A DNA stretch of 64,000 nucleotides from Collybiopsis luxurians FD-317 M1 (Eukaryota; Basidiomycota; Agaricomycetes; Agaricales; Omphalotaceae): the NCBI GenBank assembly GCA_000827265.1, contig KN834754.1, positions 636,831 through 700,830 of the forward strand. The letters run 5' to 3'. Below the pieces are notes generated by a model that was not told the origin of the DNA, ran no database searches, and worked only from the letters and a program-made list of their open reading frames with translations. The position numbers and the translations under genes are program-made. Below, one piece after another: positions 1-12,353 of this stretch. How positions within the stretch are numbered: the stretch's first letter is position 1; the number at the start of each line of letters is the position of its first letter.

Positions 1-397
1 GAAGGCAGGTCCATCGAAGATTAGGATAAAACACGCGTCGGGACAGTGAAAGCGTAGGTTACGCGGTGAAATTGCAAGACACGCAAAGGCTCTTTGAACC
101 AAATGAAGAGCGCGCAAAGACGCTAGTAGAGTGATTTGATTATATGAGTGAGCAGCGTGGAGTGAGGTAGGAAAGTGGCAAGGAAAGGATGAGTTAAAGA
201 CGCCCAATCATTGAATGAATCAACAATGCCAGGCGACTCAGCTTTAGTCAGCGCTTAACCACGATCCACGTGACTGGCAGTTTGACGCGTTGACGCGCAA
301 TCGACGCGACAGGGGATCTGGACGGATGTGCGGAAAATCTTCTAACATATAAAAGTGCTGTGTGTGGTGAAACAAAAGCCCAAAGATAATCTCAATC
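1..397. promoter_or_regulatory. Left-edge intergenic DNA and ceramide synthase promoter
   Basis: I see no convincing coding sequence here. A TATA-like element (TATAAAA at 348-354) sits about 44 bp before the ceramide synthase start codon at 398. An ACGCGT hexamer (MluI cell-cycle box-like) occurs near 33 and again near 286, with further GACGCG-type motifs between 285 and 310. These may belong to the promoter of ceramide synthase or of a divergent gene lying off the left edge. Assignment is by motif only. Confidence 0.45.
348..354 (+). promoter_or_regulatory. TATA box of ceramide synthase gene
   Basis: TATAAAA lies about 44 bp upstream of the start codon in otherwise unremarkable sequence. 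The spacing suits a short 5' leader. It is a motif match only. Confidence 0.45.
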
Positions 398-1901
398 ATG
401 GATGTTCAACGACGACGGGCGGCACAACCTGCGAATGCTTTCGTGAGTTGGGTCGTAAAGCCTAGTAAATTCACCTCTGGCTCTACTAGTACATGCTTTG
501 ATTTCTCAACGTTTTTTTTTCTTTTTTTCAGGACTATCGTCCAGGATATTGCTAATACCCTTGTTTCTCTATATAACCTGGGAGCTTGTTTCTCCACCAC
601 TTGACCGCGACCTTCAAGTTCTCGGACGATCTCGACCTTCCTCGAACCCATTCGCTCGATTCTTCCTTCTGTCCGGCTACATTTCTTCTTCAGAAGCTCA
701 TGACCCTCGATACCAGAAAAGCTGGTCTGATCTCCTGTTCATTATATACTACATCGTTTTTTGGGCCTTCATTCGCCAATGGACAATCACCTACATTTTA
801 AAACCCTTAGGGCGGTATTACAGCGTTAGAAGAGAAAGAAAACTAGAACGTCTCGGGGAACAGGGTTACGCGGCGCTGTATTTTGCAGTTGTGGGAATCT
901 GGGGATATGTGCGTTTTAGCGAGGTTCCAAACTCCTACACACGACTTACTTGTGTCTCAATTCTGTAGAGAATAATGGGCCAGCTACCCACCTGGTGGTA
1001 TAGAACCGAAGCGTTCTGGATCGACTATCCTCACTGGGATATGAAGCCCGAACTAAAACGATACTATCTCATGCAAATGGCATTCTGGTGTCACGAGCTC
1101 TTGGTCCTTCTTCTTGGTTTAGAGAAACCTCGTAAAGACTACCATGCATTGGTAATTCACCATTTTGTTACCATATGGCTGGTCGGGTATGTTCTGTTTC
1201 GCGATTCAAAGGTTTCGACGTTAATCATTTCTTGTGTAGTTGGAGTTATACCATGAATCTCACCTTTATCGGAAATGCTGTATACATGAGTATGGACATA
1301 CCTGACGCTTGCCTCTCTGTAATTCTCCTTCTCGTGGCATTGTCAACCCTGATCTCATCGAGAACATTTTCTTTCCAGTTTTCCAAAGTACTTAACTATA
1401 TTCACGCAGACAGAGCCAAGATTGTCTCTTTTGCTATCGCTGCTGTCGCTTGGACGTCAGTTCATATGTTTTCCCGAAGCCTTTTGTGTCTGATGTGTCT
1501 GACGTCGTTTGAACAGATACCTACGCCACATTGTGAACTTTTACATTCTCCACTCTGTGTGGTTTGAGTATAATTTGATTCCGTGAGTCTTTGAGCTTCT
1601 CTCTGGCGTGCTTTGGTTTTCACTGTCGCTTGCAGTGAAACGGCAAGGCTATGGTCATGGCCAAACGGTACTTATCTGACCTGGTGGATGAAATATCAAA
1701 TTTTTGTTCCCCTCCTTCTGCTTCAACTCTTGAACATCTATTGGTATCGCTTCATTTTACGCATTATTATCAAGTGAGCGCCCATTACTCGGAACGCGGC
1801 TAGGATGAAATTTACTAAGCCTGCAATTCAGAGCTCTTCTGAGCGACAGTGTTGACGATGAACGCTCGGAAACTGAAGACAACGGATACGAGGCAGATTG
1901 A
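398..1901 (+). CDS. LAG1: Ceramide synthase (LAG1/LAC1 family, TLC domain)
   Basis: An ER membrane enzyme that N-acylates a sphingoid base with acyl-CoA to give (dihydro)ceramide. The spliced frame carries several hydrophobic segments and the TLC-domain signature: MAFWCHELLVLLLG, then DYHALVIHHFVTIWL with the paired active-site histidines (HH) near 1160, then NLTFIGNAVYMSMDIPDA and a late segment around RHIVNFYILHSVWFE. The final exon starts at about 1831 after an intron and encodes an acidic tail (SVDDERSETEDNGYEAD) ending in TGA at 1899-1901; such acidic C-termini are known in fungal Lag1 proteins. At least five short introns are needed. The first exon-intron junction is uncertain: the obvious donor at 443 gives the wrong phase, while a donor at 489 keeps the frame. 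The gene is convergent with formate dehydrogenase. Confidence 0.9.
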
Positions 1902-2071
1902 AAATCGTATGGGCGCAGCTTTAAGGGTAACAACCATGAAAGGACCAAGTAAATCCATTTCGCATGAATACAGTTCACATTTGTTCATCAATAAATTATA
2001 TACACCGTTAACTATCCAACTCGCCGACGTTGAATCAAGCCATAACGAGTTGCTGTTGCACAAGAGCAACT

Positions 2072-3639
2072 TCAACGTTGACCATCTGTGAAGGAAAGGT
2101 CATGACATGAAAGAAGACCAGAATCATGGAAAAAATCTTACAGGCTTTGGTCTCGTATTTGCCAACGCCAATAATGATGTTTTGAGGCTCTTGAGGCTTG
2201 CCACTAAGGTAGTTCTCCAAGATGCTCCGGACACCGTTGGCGTAGCGGGCCTGCGCGTCGAGAGTTGTGCCAGAATAATGGGGAACCATACCGTTCCCTC
2301 CACCAAGCGGGTTCTTCGCAGTACGCCAGACGTGATCCTTGGGGGCGGGCTGCACGTCCCAGACATCACCAGCATATCCAGAAAGGTGTCCGCTCTTCAG
2401 CGCAGCAGCGACATCCTCCTTATTACAAATGGCCCCCCGAGCAGTGTTAACCAGCCATGCTCCCTTCTTGAAGTGTTTTAATAATTCGGCGTTTACAAGG
2501 CCGCGGGTTCCCTCATGCAGAGGGCAGTTGACAGTAACAACGTCACATTGTGAAACGAATTCCTTGAAAATGAACGGGTCAAAGAGGTCTGGAAGGTAAT
2601 CGACTGCGCGCATACCTTGAGATCTTCAACACGACGAGCTTTGACTTTGGCCGCACCTTCCGCTGCAGGATAAAAACACGTCAATCGTCGAAAGATCATT
2701 CAGCGATAAAAAAGCCTGACCCGGAAGGGCTGCATAGTCATAATACAAAAGTTCCTTGCAGTCGAAAGGAACAAGCCTTTGGAGGACCCGGTAACCGATT
2801 CTGCCGGCTCCAATAGTTCCAACAACCTTGCCTTCCAAATCGAACGCATTGCGTGCGATATCAGAAACCTGCCAGTCGCCCCGCTCAATCATTTCGTGCG
2901 CAGGAACAAAGTTGCGAACGAGGAGGAGGATAGACATAATGACATGCTCTGCAACAGAAACAACATTCGAGCCAGAGACCTGTAGTTTTATTATCAGCTA
3001 GATTTAATATGGTAGAGTAATCTTTAGCAGACCTCCAGGACTTGGATCTTGTGGTCGACGGCAGCGTTTAGATCGATATGATCCGACCCAACACCAGCGG
3101 TAATACAGATCTTAAGGTTTTTAGCCTTTTCTATGAGATCACGCGTCAAATATCCTGTAAACGGCGGGATCGTCAGTACCGATAATGATGAAACTCCAAA
3201 AAATCTTCGGTACCTGGGTGGAACGGGGTTGTTATAAGCACTTCAGCCTATGGAGATTATCAGTCATTAATGCTAGAACCACAGATAGATAGATTCGTAC
3301 GTCGACGAGGTGCTTCTGGAAGTCGCTATCGGGGCCTTCCTTGCTGCTGCTCACTGTCGATGAGATCAGATAGGTGTATTAAGTGAGTTCGCTGCAGGCC
3401 TACCGATAAACTCGTGTCCTTGCGATTTCAGCCATTCCACAAGTCCGAGCTGTGACGCACATCTTAGCGGGTCGTAGATTGACTGAGACGGATGAATCCT
3501 CACCTTGTTCTCAACAGTACCGAGGAGACGAGGCTCTTCCTCAGCTGCGGTGTAACCATTGTACAAGATGGCAAGAACCTATTCACAGCGATAAATAAAA
3601 AAACGAGGCCAGGTGACAAGACGATGACCAGACCTTCAT
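2072..3639 (-). CDS. FDH1: NAD-dependent formate dehydrogenase
   Basis: Oxidises formate to CO2 with reduction of NAD+; a cytosolic or mitochondrial D-2-hydroxyacid dehydrogenase family enzyme. Spliced exons give the full family pattern: [18 protein letters not shown] at the N-terminus, then [36 protein letters not shown], the Rossmann motif GTIGAGRIG (near 2800), [13 protein letters not shown] with the substrate arginine, and the catalytic histidine in [11 protein letters not shown] (near 2270). The last exon after a 69 bp intron supplies only YGQR and the stop (2074-2072). The first exon is just ATGAAG (3634-3639), followed by an intron to about 3589. A TATA element lies 73 bp upstream (3712-3718). 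At least seven introns interrupt the gene. Confidence 0.93.
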
Positions 3640-4227
3640 GATGGGGTCTCAGTGTTATGCGGGTTTGAAATAAGCGGGTGGGATAAATCATGGGTGGCTT
3701 ATGTGCGATCCTTTTATACGAGGTGAGAAACCTTGTGAGGACGGGTCTTCATCTGATCACGGAGTAGTACGAAATGTGACAAATTAGATCTTCAGACAGA
3801 TCATGTGATCGTAAAGCTCCGGCGTATTCCCGCCCTTTCCCGCCCAAGTCCGGGACTAAAAGTTCCAAGAGAGACTAACAGACGCCACCACCCTTGGATA
3901 CCCTTGGATTTACACACAGACAATAGTTACGTTCAACGTATTTTAATGAATCTGTCGTTTGTCTCTCTCAAGTCACCTGGGGTACATTCCGATGAGACGA
4001 ACCGTCACGAAAGTCCCCGTAGCTCGGACTCCGGATCCCGTGGATTATTGTGGGAGCCCGGGAAAAGACGATAATTTTTCGGAAACCGTCAAATCTATGA
4101 ACAGGTCACTCGGAATAGTTAGGAAGTTCACGTCAAATCGCGGGAATTCGAGCGTTATTATTGGACAGTATTCTGAAAGCAGTCAGAACTGGTGTAATCG
4201 ACTTGCGTTCGAGAAGGCGAAACTCAC
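3640..4227. other. Intergenic region, formate dehydrogenase upstream sequence
   Basis: Sequence between the FDH start codon and the stop codon of the ERD1-like gene. The minus strand holds the FDH promoter, with a TATA-like element at 3712-3718. I see nothing else I can name; the open frames here lack family features. Confidence 0.5.
3712..3718 (-). promoter_or_regulatory. TATA box of formate dehydrogenase gene
   Basis: On the minus strand TATAAAA reads 73 bp upstream of the FDH start codon, consistent with a strongly regulated promoter. Confidence 0.45.
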
Positions 4228-5759
4228 CTATGAATCTATATTATGTTCAATAGTAGGAGTCGTAATCATCTCAAACTCGGGTTCCTCGGTATCACTGACG
4301 CTTGCTCTACCGAAGGTACGCGCATCCCTAGCCTTCTTAATAATCTCCCATTCTACACGCACAAACACCCACATCCACCGACGAAAGATCTCTGCCATCT
4401 CGATCAAAAATATCGCGATACTTCCCTCAGATTTCGAATGAAGATGGCTCGATAGCTTGATGGACCATGTCAACCGCAAGATCAGGTTGAGGAATATGAG
4501 TAACGGATACACTGGTAACGGATACAACAGCGTAGGACGTAATCCAAATGGATATGCGACATATTCCTCGAAATCTTCGTTGGAAAGATGAGAACCAAGC
4601 AGCGCAGTTCCTGAATGGAGACGAGGGAGAACGAGACGGCGGGGAAGAGAAGGTCGGTCAGAATTTTGGGATTTGATCCTTAATAGTTCGAGGCCCCAAT
4701 CGTTGGAAACATCCCACCAAAATGAATAAAGGGAGTTGATGGCTGCGAAAAGAAGCCTGACATGGAATGTCATGGAGTTAGAAGATTGACAAGGTGAAAA
4801 TACATCTGGACCCCACCAAAGCCTGAATAGCGGGTGTTCACCGTGCCATGCTTCCCGTGCCACCTGCCTTCCCTTCTCGTTGACCAGATCAGAAACTACC
4901 AATCGCTGAGCTGCAGAAAGATACATGACTGGGAAAGCCGTTGCATATTTCACAGCGTTGGCCAAGGCTCTTTGACTGGTGTTTTCCGCAGATAGCCATT
5001 CAATGATACACTGACGAAAACGAACCAAGTAAGGAATACTAATGCGGGTCAGATGAATCAAAGAAGATTGCAAAGCTCATACCTCATGATTGTTGGCATA
5101 ATCCAGCGCGTCCAGCCGTGATCAGCAGGTGGGTGGAGAAGACTGTTACCCGGGAGGATCATTCGTAGCGAGATGAAGACATCTCCTAATACTTTGGCGA
5201 ACGAGGTGAACACGTCAGCAAACACTATGTCTGCAAAGTAGACAGGACTGTCCGGGGAGGAAGAAATACACCGTCGGATCGCACTGACAATGATGATTTA
5301 GACAATCGACGGCCGAAAATATTTGCAAAGTAAAACGTACTGAAGAAATTTATCTCGTTCTGCTTTAAAGAGTACATTGAAGGGTAGTATGAGGACAAGA
5401 ACAGTGAGAACCGCAAAGAGAGCAGGGATGTAACCGTAAACGTCAACCAGAGTGGGATCGCCCTTACTGAGAGAGCGAAATATCATCCACGACAAAAAAC
5501 ACCATATAGAATAAGTAAAAAAAATTCTGTAAACATTGCGGTACAGAACAGCTATGTCAGCTTTTCGAGGAGAGCCTGGCCAGAAGTGGTCGACTACGCG
5601 CAAATCGAGAGCGGAGACAGCGTCGACACCGAATTTATCAAGACCGTGAAGATTGGTGGCCCAAGCAAGAATTCCGAAACTTGTGAGAGCAAAGACGCGG
5701 AAAGGGAGAGGAAAGGATAAGGAATAATCTACCTCGACGTCGACGTCGGGCTCGCTCAT
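4228..5759 (-). CDS. ERD1: ERD1-like EXS-domain membrane protein
   Basis: A Golgi membrane protein of the EXS (ERD1/XPR1/SYG1) family. Yeast Erd1 is required for retention of ER luminal proteins and for Golgi glycosylation, and has been linked to phosphate recycling from the Golgi lumen. The first exon (5759-5340) begins MSEPDVDVEVDYSL and has at least three hydrophobic stretches, including YGYIPALFAVLTVLVLIL. Later exons contain the EXS core: LPYLVRFRQCIIEWL, ALANAVKYATAFPVM, INSLYSFWWDVSNDWGLEL, and the C-terminal IFRRWMWVFVRVEWE. Short introns interrupt the frame, for example around 4790 and 5080. The stop is at 4228. It diverges from SNU23 across a 79 bp spacer. The name follows the fungal ERD1 branch; other EXS proteins differ mainly by an SPX domain, which is absent here. 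Confidence 0.85.
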
Positions 5760-5838
5760 TATGCATGGAAAAGGAGGAGCACTTTAATTTGACGCCCTCA
5801 TTTTAGGGCGCTTACAAGCCTTTTCTCCTTTGACTGCA
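5760..5838. promoter_or_regulatory. 79 bp bidirectional spacer between ERD1-like and SNU23 genes
   Basis: The two start codons face away from each other (5759 on minus, 5839 on plus), so both promoters must sit in this spacer or inside the flanking coding sequence. No clear TATA box is visible. Confidence 0.6.
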
Positions 5839-6669
5839 ATGGCTGACAAGTCTGGGGGAGCTTATGGGACAAAAGCTGCCGACACTGACTTTAGAAGAAA
5901 GTGGGATAAAGGCGAGTATGCTGATAAAGTGCGTCTGTCTGTGATTATTCTCGACTTGTTCAATTCTAATCTCAATTTCCAGGCCAAGAAGCGCGATACA
6001 GAAAATGCAGAACGTGCGCAGGAGAATGAGGAGCGCATCAAACAAGGTCTTTTACACAATATTTCAAGTTTTGAGTCTTCATTCACTCATGTCCTAGGCA
6101 AAAGACCGAGAAAAGGCCCAAAACAGAATCTGCCCAAGCCAACAGAACTTATGAAGCAAAGAGAAGGTCCTCTTGAGCTCGATAAGAATCTCAATAAAAC
6201 TATGGTCGTCCAAAATCCTGGAGGCAGAGGACCCGGTCAACCGGGTTTTTATTGTGAAACTTGTAATCGGACGTACAAGGATACCACTGGGTATCTGGAC
6301 CATATAAACAGCCGTGCTCGTGCGCGTATCTCTTTCGCATGCCTTTCACTCGTTCTGATCTTTATCTGCACAGATCTCCGGGCATTAGGACAGAGCACTC
6401 GTCTGGAAAGGTCAACCGTGGAACAGGTTCGCGCTCGAATTGCTCTTCTCCGCGAAAAGACAAGAGAAGCAACCAAGGCCAAAGCGTATGATTTCGACCA
6501 ACGTCTGGCGGAAGTTAAAGCAAAAGAAGCTGCCATTCGGGAGGAGAAAAAAGCAAAGAAAAAGGCCGAAAAGGAGAAGGCCCTCGCCGACGAGCTAGCT
6601 AATAATCCTGAAACCGACGAAATGGCCAAGATGATGGGGTTTGGCGGGTTTGGTTCCTCTAAAAGGTAA
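5839..6669 (+). CDS. SNU23: U4/U6.U5 tri-snRNP protein Snu23 (ZMAT2)
   Basis: A spliceosomal zinc-finger protein that joins the B complex near the 5' splice site. The spliced protein runs from MADKSGGAYGTKAADTDFRRKWDKGEYADK through a charged coiled region to KRPRKGPKQNLPKPTELMKQR. A matrin/U1C-type C2H2 finger follows, with CETCNRTYKDTTGYLDHINS and RAH completed across an intron at about 6320-6370. The C-terminus is a Lys/Glu-rich coiled coil ending MAKMMGFGGFGSSKR, the standard C-terminal signature of the family. Three introns of roughly 50 bp are visible (near 5930, 6046 and 6320). The start is the first ATG downstream of the divergent spacer. Confidence 0.93.
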   Translation: MADKSGGAYGTKAADTDFRRKWDKGEYADKVRLSVIILDLFNSNLNFQAKKRDTENAERAQENEERIKQGLLHNISSFESSFTHVLGKRPRKGPKQNLPKPTELMKQREGPLELDKNLNKTMVVQNPGGRGPGQPGFYCETCNRTYKDTTGYLDHINSRARARISFACLSLVLIFICTDLRALGQSTRLERSTVEQVRARIALLREKTREATKAKAYDFDQRLAEVKAKEAAIREEKKAKKKAEKEKALADELANNPETDEMAKMMGFGGFGSSKR

Positions 6670-6727
6670 TCTTCGTCTGAAGGTAATGTACAACAAATTG
6701 TAGCACTAGATATGTATTACTGTACCT

Positions 6728-9700
6728 TTACAATCTCACTAACGTCAACATAAACTTGACATCCGCAACCTCCTGCTCTTCTCGAATGAGCTCAGTTCCT
6801 GATTTCCTCTCCCTTTCGTGCACCAACGCGCTTCCTACTGTTTTGCGGATAAACTCTGCATGCTGCTCAATGGAATCAAGCAAGTCTACCCCAGTATTGC
6901 TCTCGAGGGAATGATAAACCTCAATGTCATCGGTAGCTTGTAATCCAGCCTTCTTGCGCAGCTTTTGAACCCGGTTGATGAGCTCTCGCGCAAGCCATTC
7001 ACCTTGGAGGTCTTGATGTATCTGGATATCAAGCCGGACTACAACTTCGTTGTCTGTATGCGTGCCGTATTGTCCAACTTCCGATGACGGGAGTTCGAGA
7101 TAACGTTGAACAGTAAGGTCTCCCTCCACTAGTGTTATGCCATCTACGTCCATCTTTCCGGTACTGATGTATTCCTTGACCCTATCGGAGCTGACATCAG
7201 GCAATGCCTTCTTGACTCGACCGAGATCCTTTCGAAGCTTTCTTCCAAGCACACCCCAGTCAGCGACTGCGCGATACCGTACTCCAGAAAGAGCCTCGTT
7301 GGAGCTGAAGATGATGTCTCGGACATTGAGCTCCGATTCTATGTATCGCTGTAGTGGCCTAATATCGGAGAGATACTGCTCATCCGGGTGGAATACCAAC
7401 AACTCTTTCAGTGGTGTCTAGATGCATTCCTTAGCAGCAGTCAGTTCGAAATATATATCACATACCTTGAGCGAAAGGTTATTCTTTTCTCGGATATTTC
7501 TTGAGAGCTCAATGACAGCCTGCATACGCGCTACTTGTCGCTCAATATCGGCATCAAAATACTCCTGCTTAACTTCGGGGAAGAGAAGGAAGTGCACGGA
7601 ACGGGTATCCCCGGCCTTCGGGTCTTCCGGAATATAATTACGGAGAGTCTGGTAAATATTCTCGGTAAAGAATGGGGTGTATGAAGACTGTATGTATCAC
7701 GAACCGTGAGTGAGCTGATAGGAACTTGAAATTAACTCTCTTACCATAGTCAGGCAAAGAGTGAAGAGCGTCTCAAAAAGCGTGTTCAAGGCCGATACGG
7801 TGTCCTCTTGCCCATCTTCACCCTTAAAACGCTTACGGTTGAACCGAATATACCAATTCGTAAGTTCGTCAATCAAGTCTAAGAGGCGAGGGATGATAGT
7901 ATAAAGTCGATAGGCAGCCATTTCTTGTCGTACTAGTGCGATCAAAGACTGGCAACGAGCAAGAATCCATCGATCCATGACATTGTTGGGCAGAGGGGCT
8001 TTCGGGTTGTATTTGAAGTCGATTCCTGCAGCTTTTTTCAGGATAGCAACGTGTCCGAGGAAGAAGCGGAAAGAGTTGAGCCAAGGGAGGAGGACACGCG
8101 AAATAACATCCTTGACACCTTCTTCGCGGAATCGCAAATTGTCACCGCGAACTATGGGGGAGTTGACGAGATACATTCTATCAAAAATTGGGGTCAATTC
8201 ACACCATCCGCATAGACGATTAATGATTTACCTGGTGGCGTCTGCCCCGTAGGTCTCGATGATGAGGTTGGGATCAGGATAATTCTTCAAGCTCTTGCTC
8301 ATTTTCTTGCCATCCCTGGATTCTGTTAGGCCAAAGATATGACCAAGCGTCTTTTCATGCACTTACGCTGCAAGCACCAGTCCTGTAACGATAAGGTTCT
8401 TCCATGGCGCAACTCCGAAAAGGTGTGTTGATAAAACAAGCAGAGTATAAAACCACCCCCGAGTTTGATCTATTCCTTCGCAAACAAAGTCTCCTGGAAA
8501 GCCCTTCGTAAAAACGTCTTGATTTTCAAAAGGATAATGCTGCTGTGCATATGGCATGCTACAAATAACAGAGAGAAGGTGAATGGGCTGCGGTTTGACT
8601 GTAGAGGCAACATGAAACAGACCTTCCGGACTCAAACCAGCAGTCAAAGACTTCTTCTGTACGTCTTAAGACTCCTTTCCCTTGCTGCGAAGGGATCGTG
8701 ATGTGGTCAATGCTCTCTCTATGTAGGTCGATGATACCCTTCACACCAGAGAGAGACTCTAATTCTTCAACCGAGCCAATTGCGACAACCTGGAAGGAAG
8801 GTCAAGCTATGAAGTCGCATGAAAGCATGATTTATAGTACCTCCTCCATGTCATCGCTAACCCACAAAGGAATCGGTGTTCCCCAGTATCGATTCCGGGA
8901 GACGTTCCAATCTCGAGCAGACGCTAGCCAATTTCCAAATCGATTATCACCTACACTCTGAGGAACCCTGTCCGAACCTTATTGGAAATAGGCACAAAAA
9001 GGTATAAAAAATCTCACCATCTCGTCTGAGCGTTGTTTTTCACTAGATCTTCTACGATAGGGGTCACTTTAACAAACCATACGGGAAACGCTCGATATAT
9101 CAGTGGTGTCCTTGATCTAGAGTTTGTTTTATTAGCTTGACTTCCTGCAAACGATGCTGGTATTATACATACCTCCAGCAGAAGGGATATGAGTGTTTGA
9201 GAGTAGATTGTACGATCAAACGACCTTTGGCCTTCAGCATTTTTTGAATCTTGCTATCTGCGGCCTGCAGCAAATTTTAATACAGATCTAGACCTCTTAA
9301 GAACCACGAGCTTGCCTTGAAGTTTTCTCCGGCGAAATCGGAGACCTCTTTGGTAAAATCACCCTTGTCGTCAATGGGGCATGGGGGCATTTCATCTGGG
9401 CGGAGAATGTTGTTCGCAATGGCAATACGATGGTCATCTTCACCAAATGCAGGAGCCTGGTGGACGATACCAGTGCCGTCTGATGCAGTAACATAGGTGT
9501 CTACTACGACCCGGAAGGCTCTATCTTCAAACTAGACCGTGGATTTTCAATGACCAGCCGAAAGCACATTGATTATTTAACCCACCTGCTCTGTGAAATA
9601 TTCGAAGAGCGGGACGTATCTCCATCCTCTCATATCTGATCCTAAAAATTGGCCAATCTTTTTGAATTTTGCCTTTTTTGGGTCTTTGTAAAGCGTCGAA

Positions 9701-10660
9701 AGAAGATTTTCATGCAAGATGAAGTTTTGATCTTTTTCGTCATCACGGATTTTGATGTAAGTGAATTCCGGGTGAACACATAAAGCAAGGTTGGAAGGCA
9801 ATGTCCACGGTGTTGTTGTCCAAGCCAGGAGCGAGGTTTGTGGGTCATCAACCAAGGGAAAGGCAACCGTCACTGCAAGAAATCATGTATCATGTTAGGA
9901 AGAGTAGCACAAGTTAGGAAAACGCGCACCTGCTGGGTCATTTACATCCCTGTAATCTAATCCTGCTTCAAAATTTGATAATGGCGTTGTTAATCCCGTC
10001 GAGTAAGGCATGACCCGAAGCCCTCGATATATCATCCCTTTTTTAAAGAGTTCTTTAAAAGCCCACCAGACCGACTCCATGAAACTTATGTTGAGGGTCT
10101 TGTAATCGTTATCAAAGTCGATCCATCGACCCATCCGTTCCACTGTAGCTCTCCATTCACTGGAATATCGCATGACAATGCTCCTGCACTCGGCGTTATA
10201 CTTGTCGATACCCATCTTCATAACATCCTCCTTGCCAGTGATTCCAAACTTTTTGTCAATCTCGTGTTCTACGGGCAAGCCATGGGTATCCCAGCCAAAT
10301 CTACGGGTTACATGAAACCCGCTAGATGAAGCATGTCGTGTTACAATGTCCTGGAGAATCGATGGATCAGATCCTGAACCGACCCTGCCATTATGTGTAC
10401 TTGCCTTGATGGTTCCAGCGAGTAAGTGGCCATAATGGGGCAAACCAGTAGCAAATGGTGGACCATCGAAGAAAGTATACTCCGGCCGTCCTTCAGAGAG
10501 CTTTAAGCTTGTCTGAAACGCGTCGATCTCTCTCCAAAATGCAATAATCTTTTCCTCTTCCTTCGGAAAGTTGAAGGGCACAGAAACTAGATTATATTTG
10601 AGCTAGATGAGGAGATAATTATCAAAAAGTATACTGACTGTCGTGAGGTGCAAACGACAT
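6728..10660 (-). CDS. ILS1: Cytoplasmic isoleucyl-tRNA synthetase
   Basis: A class I aminoacyl-tRNA synthetase that charges tRNA-Ile. The protein is about 1,080 residues, usual for eukaryotic cytosolic IleRS. The N-terminal catalytic core shows [20 protein letters not shown] with the HIGH-type motif (PHYGH, near 10430). The editing/CP1 region includes [20 protein letters not shown]. The KMSKS loop reads [14 protein letters not shown] (KMSKS at 8291-8305). Downstream are the anticodon-binding region ([14 protein letters not shown]) and a C-terminal extension ending FMLTLVRL. The start codon lies in a 22 nt first exon (10639-10660, MSFAPHD) spliced by a 52 bp intron to [15 protein letters not shown]. 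More than ten short introns are present. The stop is at 6728-6730, only 58 bp from the convergent SNU23 stop. Confidence 0.95.
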
Positions 10661-10994
10661 TCTGAATATGCAAGTGTGAGTAAGAAGTGTTCGAATTCTG
10701 TTCTCTGACTCGAAGCGATCGATTATTTATCGCCGGATGGGCGCTTAAATTGCTGGCAATCTTCGAAACTGACTCCGAGTGACTCACTAGGAAAATTCAA
10801 ACCTAGGACCAAAAATCTAGAAAGGGCTGTGTATTTTTACATTCTTTCTACCATCGCAATACATAATATTTTTGTGCTTCATCGTCTAAGGTTAAGTAAG
10901 AGGATAGGTACAGAAGTAATCCAACTAAGTTTTGAGGAGGCAAAGTATATGGAAGTCGGTGAAAGTGACCGCATAGGTGGGAAGCGGAATCAAT
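10661..10994. other. Intergenic region upstream of ILS1
   Basis: Sequence between the ILS1 start and the transaldolase stop; both genes run on the minus strand. It must hold the ILS1 promoter and the transaldolase 3' UTR and terminator. I see no coding sequence with family features. Confidence 0.5.
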
Positions 10995-12353
10995 CTAGGC
11001 GGAGAGTTTCTCCCTAAGAACCTTCTTGAGGGTCTCACCGTCCTCAGCGAACTTCTTGATACCTTCGTGCAACTTATCAAACGCCATCTGGTCTTCAAGA
11101 AGGGCCCAACGGAATTCAGGCTCGTTATCAATGAATGTGACCTTGGAGATAGGTGCATCCTTGGCAGCTAAACGTGTGTTAGAATATAAGGGTAAAAAAG
11201 GAGAAGGATGCCAACCTGCTGCAGCATCAAGCTTCTTGGGAACTTGATCGTTGGATTTCTTGAGCTCCTCGAGCAGAGCAGGAGAGATGGTGAGGAAATC
11301 AACACCTGCGAGTGCCTTGATCTCTCCAACCTAGGGATAAGAGGTCAGCTATGTTTTCGCTGGACCGGGGTGATAATCGTCTTACATTTCGGAAAGAGGC
11401 ACCCATAACGATGGTCTTGTAACCATGTTGTTTGTAGTAGTTGAAGATCTTCTTGACGGACTTGACTCCCGGGTCCTCATCGCCCTCATAGTTCTTTCCA
11501 GTGGTCTTCTTGTACCAGTCGAGGATCTACAGATGTAAAGTAAACCAAATAAAATATCGCTCAAACGCAATCTCGTCGACCTACACGTCCAACAAACGGT
11601 GAAATGAGCGTAACTCCAGCCTCTGCACAAGCAACAGCTTGACCAAAGCCAAAGAGAAGGGTAAGATTACAGTGGATGCCATCATCCCGCTCAAGTTCTC
11701 GCGCAGCCTGGATACCTTCCCAGGTTGAGGCGATCTTGATGAGGATACGCTCCTTCTTGATGCCAACAGACTCGTAAAGAGCAATGAGTTGCTTAGCCTA
11801 AACAAGCCGGTTGGAAAAAATGAACGAACTCTAAACCATAGTCCATACCTTGGCTTTGGTAGCCTCTTTGTCAAACGACAAACGTGCATCGACTTCGGTA
11901 GAAACTCGGCCGGGAATAATAGCAAGGATCTCCTTTCCGAATTCGATCAGCTAGATAGAAAGAAATTAGCAGCTTTGAATCGAGTCAGCAAAGAAAAATT
12001 ACCAATCGGTCCATTGCAGCGTTGACCTGAACCTCAATGCCGCCGCTCTTGCTCTTGCCATACTGAATGGCAGCGTCAATGAGACGAGCATACCCAGGCT
12101 TATTCGCAGCAGCCAAAATGAGCGATGGGTTTGTTGTAGCATCCTAAACGCAAGAAAGTGAATTGTGTCAGAGATCCAAAGCGTTAACTATTGAGTACAC
12201 CCTTTACCTGAGGCTTGTATACATCGATTGCTATCAAGTCGATCAGTAAGATGCCTGGATAACTTGGTCCGGTACCAGCTTACATTCAAAGTCGCCAGAG
12301 TCCGAAACGACGACTGTGCCGGTTTGCTTGAGATAATCGAGAGATGTTGTCAT
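10995..12353 (-). CDS. TAL1: Transaldolase
   Basis: Transfers a dihydroxyacetone unit between sugar phosphates in the non-oxidative pentose phosphate pathway; cytosolic. The spliced protein starts [20 protein letters not shown] and contains the class signatures [12 protein letters not shown] (near 12120) and the Schiff-base lysine in [12 protein letters not shown] (near 11730). Further matches are [27 protein letters not shown] and [12 protein letters not shown]. It ends LREKLSA with TAG at 10997-10995. About seven introns of 50-60 bp split the frame. It diverges from the Mio gene with 108 bp between start codons. A TATATTAA element 38 bp upstream of the ATG (12391-12398) may be its TATA box. 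Confidence 0.95.
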
